A stretch of 64,000 nt of DNA from Darksidea phi (Eukaryota > Ascomycota > Dothideomycetes > Pleosporales > Lentitheciaceae): the NCBI GenBank assembly GCA_030770425.1, contig JASJFT010000202.1, positions 17,185 to 81,184 on the forward strand. Direction: 5' to 3'. Both the position numbers and the translations under genes were made by a program. This document shows, piece after piece, positions 63,565 to 64,000 of the stretch. Position 1 is the first letter of the stretch; the number at the start of each line of letters is the position of its first letter. The notes under the pieces are model-generated. The model ran no database searches and was not told the DNA's origin. It saw nothing but the letters and a program-made list of their open reading frames with translations.

Positions 63565-64000
63565 GATTAGACTAAGTAGAGTATAATAGCTAAGAGGGAG
63601 ATAGATTATCGCTTGCTTAAAAGGTTAATTAAGATAGTAGTAATAACTAAGTAGTAAAGCCCGTCTACGGTATAAAGGGTATACTCGAAATACTTAAGCT
63701 AGATATTAGTATTAGTAATAGAAGTTAAGAAAGTAGGCTAAGATTAAGCTACTTTAAGGGAGAAAAGGAAGTACTACCTTATATAGGAGGTTTATTATTA
63801 CGACTAGTTTAAGCTCTCTTACGTCTAGCTAGGTAGTACGATAAATACTAGTACTTCTATCTACTATTCTTAAACTAATTATAGAAAGCTAGTAGAGCTT
63901 TATCGTATTAAGTATAGAAGGGACTAGTAGGTTATATTAAAGATATTAGTACTAGATAGGAGTATTCTTAGTAGAAAGGGTAATACCTATATAAAAAAAA
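63565..64000. other. unidentified sequence breaking Gyp-C1 at the right edge
   Basis: Not homologous to the Gyp-C2 integrase tail or to any other part of the window. It is purine-rich on the plus strand, which is the bias coding strands show in this window. A TG survives in TCGCTTGCTT near 63614. The window ends in eight A, which could be a tail or chance. It may be the left end of a further insertion or a deletion junction. Confidence 0.5.

Larger units (their letters stand above)
20207..64000 (+). mobile_element. Gyp-C1: outer Ty3/gypsy element hosting most of the nest
   Basis: Outer forward element of a second gypsy family. Visible pieces: 5' LTR 20207-20383 plus 27407-27497 (split by Gyp-B5), Gag and Pol 27498-32817, then, after Gyp-C2, integrase 62859 to about 63564, where an unknown sequence breaks it again. 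The two LTR pieces sum to 268 bp, exactly the length of each Gyp-C2 LTR. No 3' LTR is visible, so the element either ends beyond the window or lost its end. Confidence 0.88.

Noticed and set aside
1..64000. Long frames that open up once TAA/TAG are read as Gln/Trp
   Set aside because: TGA cannot occur without TpG, and every TAA/TAG can be explained as a RIP product, so almost any frame can be opened. I used this only where conserved motifs also appeared.
1..64000. Mitochondrial or organellar DNA, suggested by high A+T
   Set aside because: The composition comes from loss of CpA/TpG with CpG kept, and the content is nested nuclear retrotransposons with target duplications. There are no rRNA, tRNA or respiratory genes.
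63990..64000. Poly(A) tail of a LINE element at the window end
   Set aside because: Eight A at an arbitrary cut is not evidence in DNA this AT-rich, and no LINE reverse transcriptase motif was seen upstream.
1..64000. A defence system, biosynthetic cluster or effector gene in the AT-rich region
   Set aside because: No stretch has retained CpA/TpG or a start codon, and nothing outside the transposons could be recognised as a gene.

Overview
The window is a block of fungal heterochromatin made almost entirely of transposable elements that repeat-induced point mutation (RIP) has destroyed. RIP converts C to T in CpA in duplicated DNA during the sexual cycle of Pezizomycotina, and its signature is everywhere. 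CpA and TpG are almost absent from both strands: reading by eye I found only about 40 in 64 kb, where base composition alone predicts several thousand. TpA is hugely over-represented, while CpG, CpC and CpT survive. Because TpG is missing, ATG and TGA are nearly missing too, and CAA, CAG and TGG have become TAA or TAG. I see no gene that could be translated and no tRNA, rRNA or CRISPR array. The source is most likely a RIP-competent filamentous ascomycete, from an AT-rich isochore, subtelomere or pericentromere. The species cannot be told.

Layout. (1) 86-5667 is a complete Ty1/copia element (Cop-A) with 251-bp LTRs and target duplication AAAGT, lying in unidentified AT-rich DNA. (2) 5673-7714 is unidentified. 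(3) 7715-19079 is a forward Ty3/gypsy chromovirus (Gyp-B1) without its 3' end. A complete reverse copy of the same family (Gyp-B2, 10626-17624) sits inside it. (4) 19080-20206 is unidentified. (5) From 20207 to beyond the window a second gypsy family makes a deep nest. Gyp-C1 has Gyp-B5 (20384-27401) in its 5' LTR, and a second copy of its own family, Gyp-C2 (32818-62853), in its integrase region. Gyp-C2 in turn holds Gyp-B3 (37279-53137) and Gyp-E (55406-61818, reverse). Gyp-B3 holds a pogo/Fot1-like DNA transposon (38955-40803) and Gyp-B4 (45678-52674, reverse). An unidentified segment interrupts Gyp-C1 again from about 63565.

The nest resolves cleanly because almost every insertion is flanked by a matching target duplication: AAAGT (Cop-A), AATAT/AATAC (B2), ATAGC (B5), ATAAG (C2), AAGAC (B3), ATAAC (B4), GTAGT (E) and TA (pogo). 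Insertion order reads from outside in: C1, then C2 and B5, then B3 and E, then B4 and pogo; separately B1, then B2. Domain remnants (zinc knuckles, DSG protease, Y-x-D-D reverse transcriptase, RNase H, integrase, chromodomain) were recognised by reading TAA/TAG as former CAA/CAG/TGG, TAY as possible former CAY or TGY, and AAY as possible former GAY.

The most interesting signal is mutational. Paired LTRs often differ by whole-dinucleotide CG/TA swaps, and several of the few surviving CA or TG dinucleotides lie where a sister copy still has CG. That is what a two-step path CG to TG/CA to TA would leave, with the second step close to complete.
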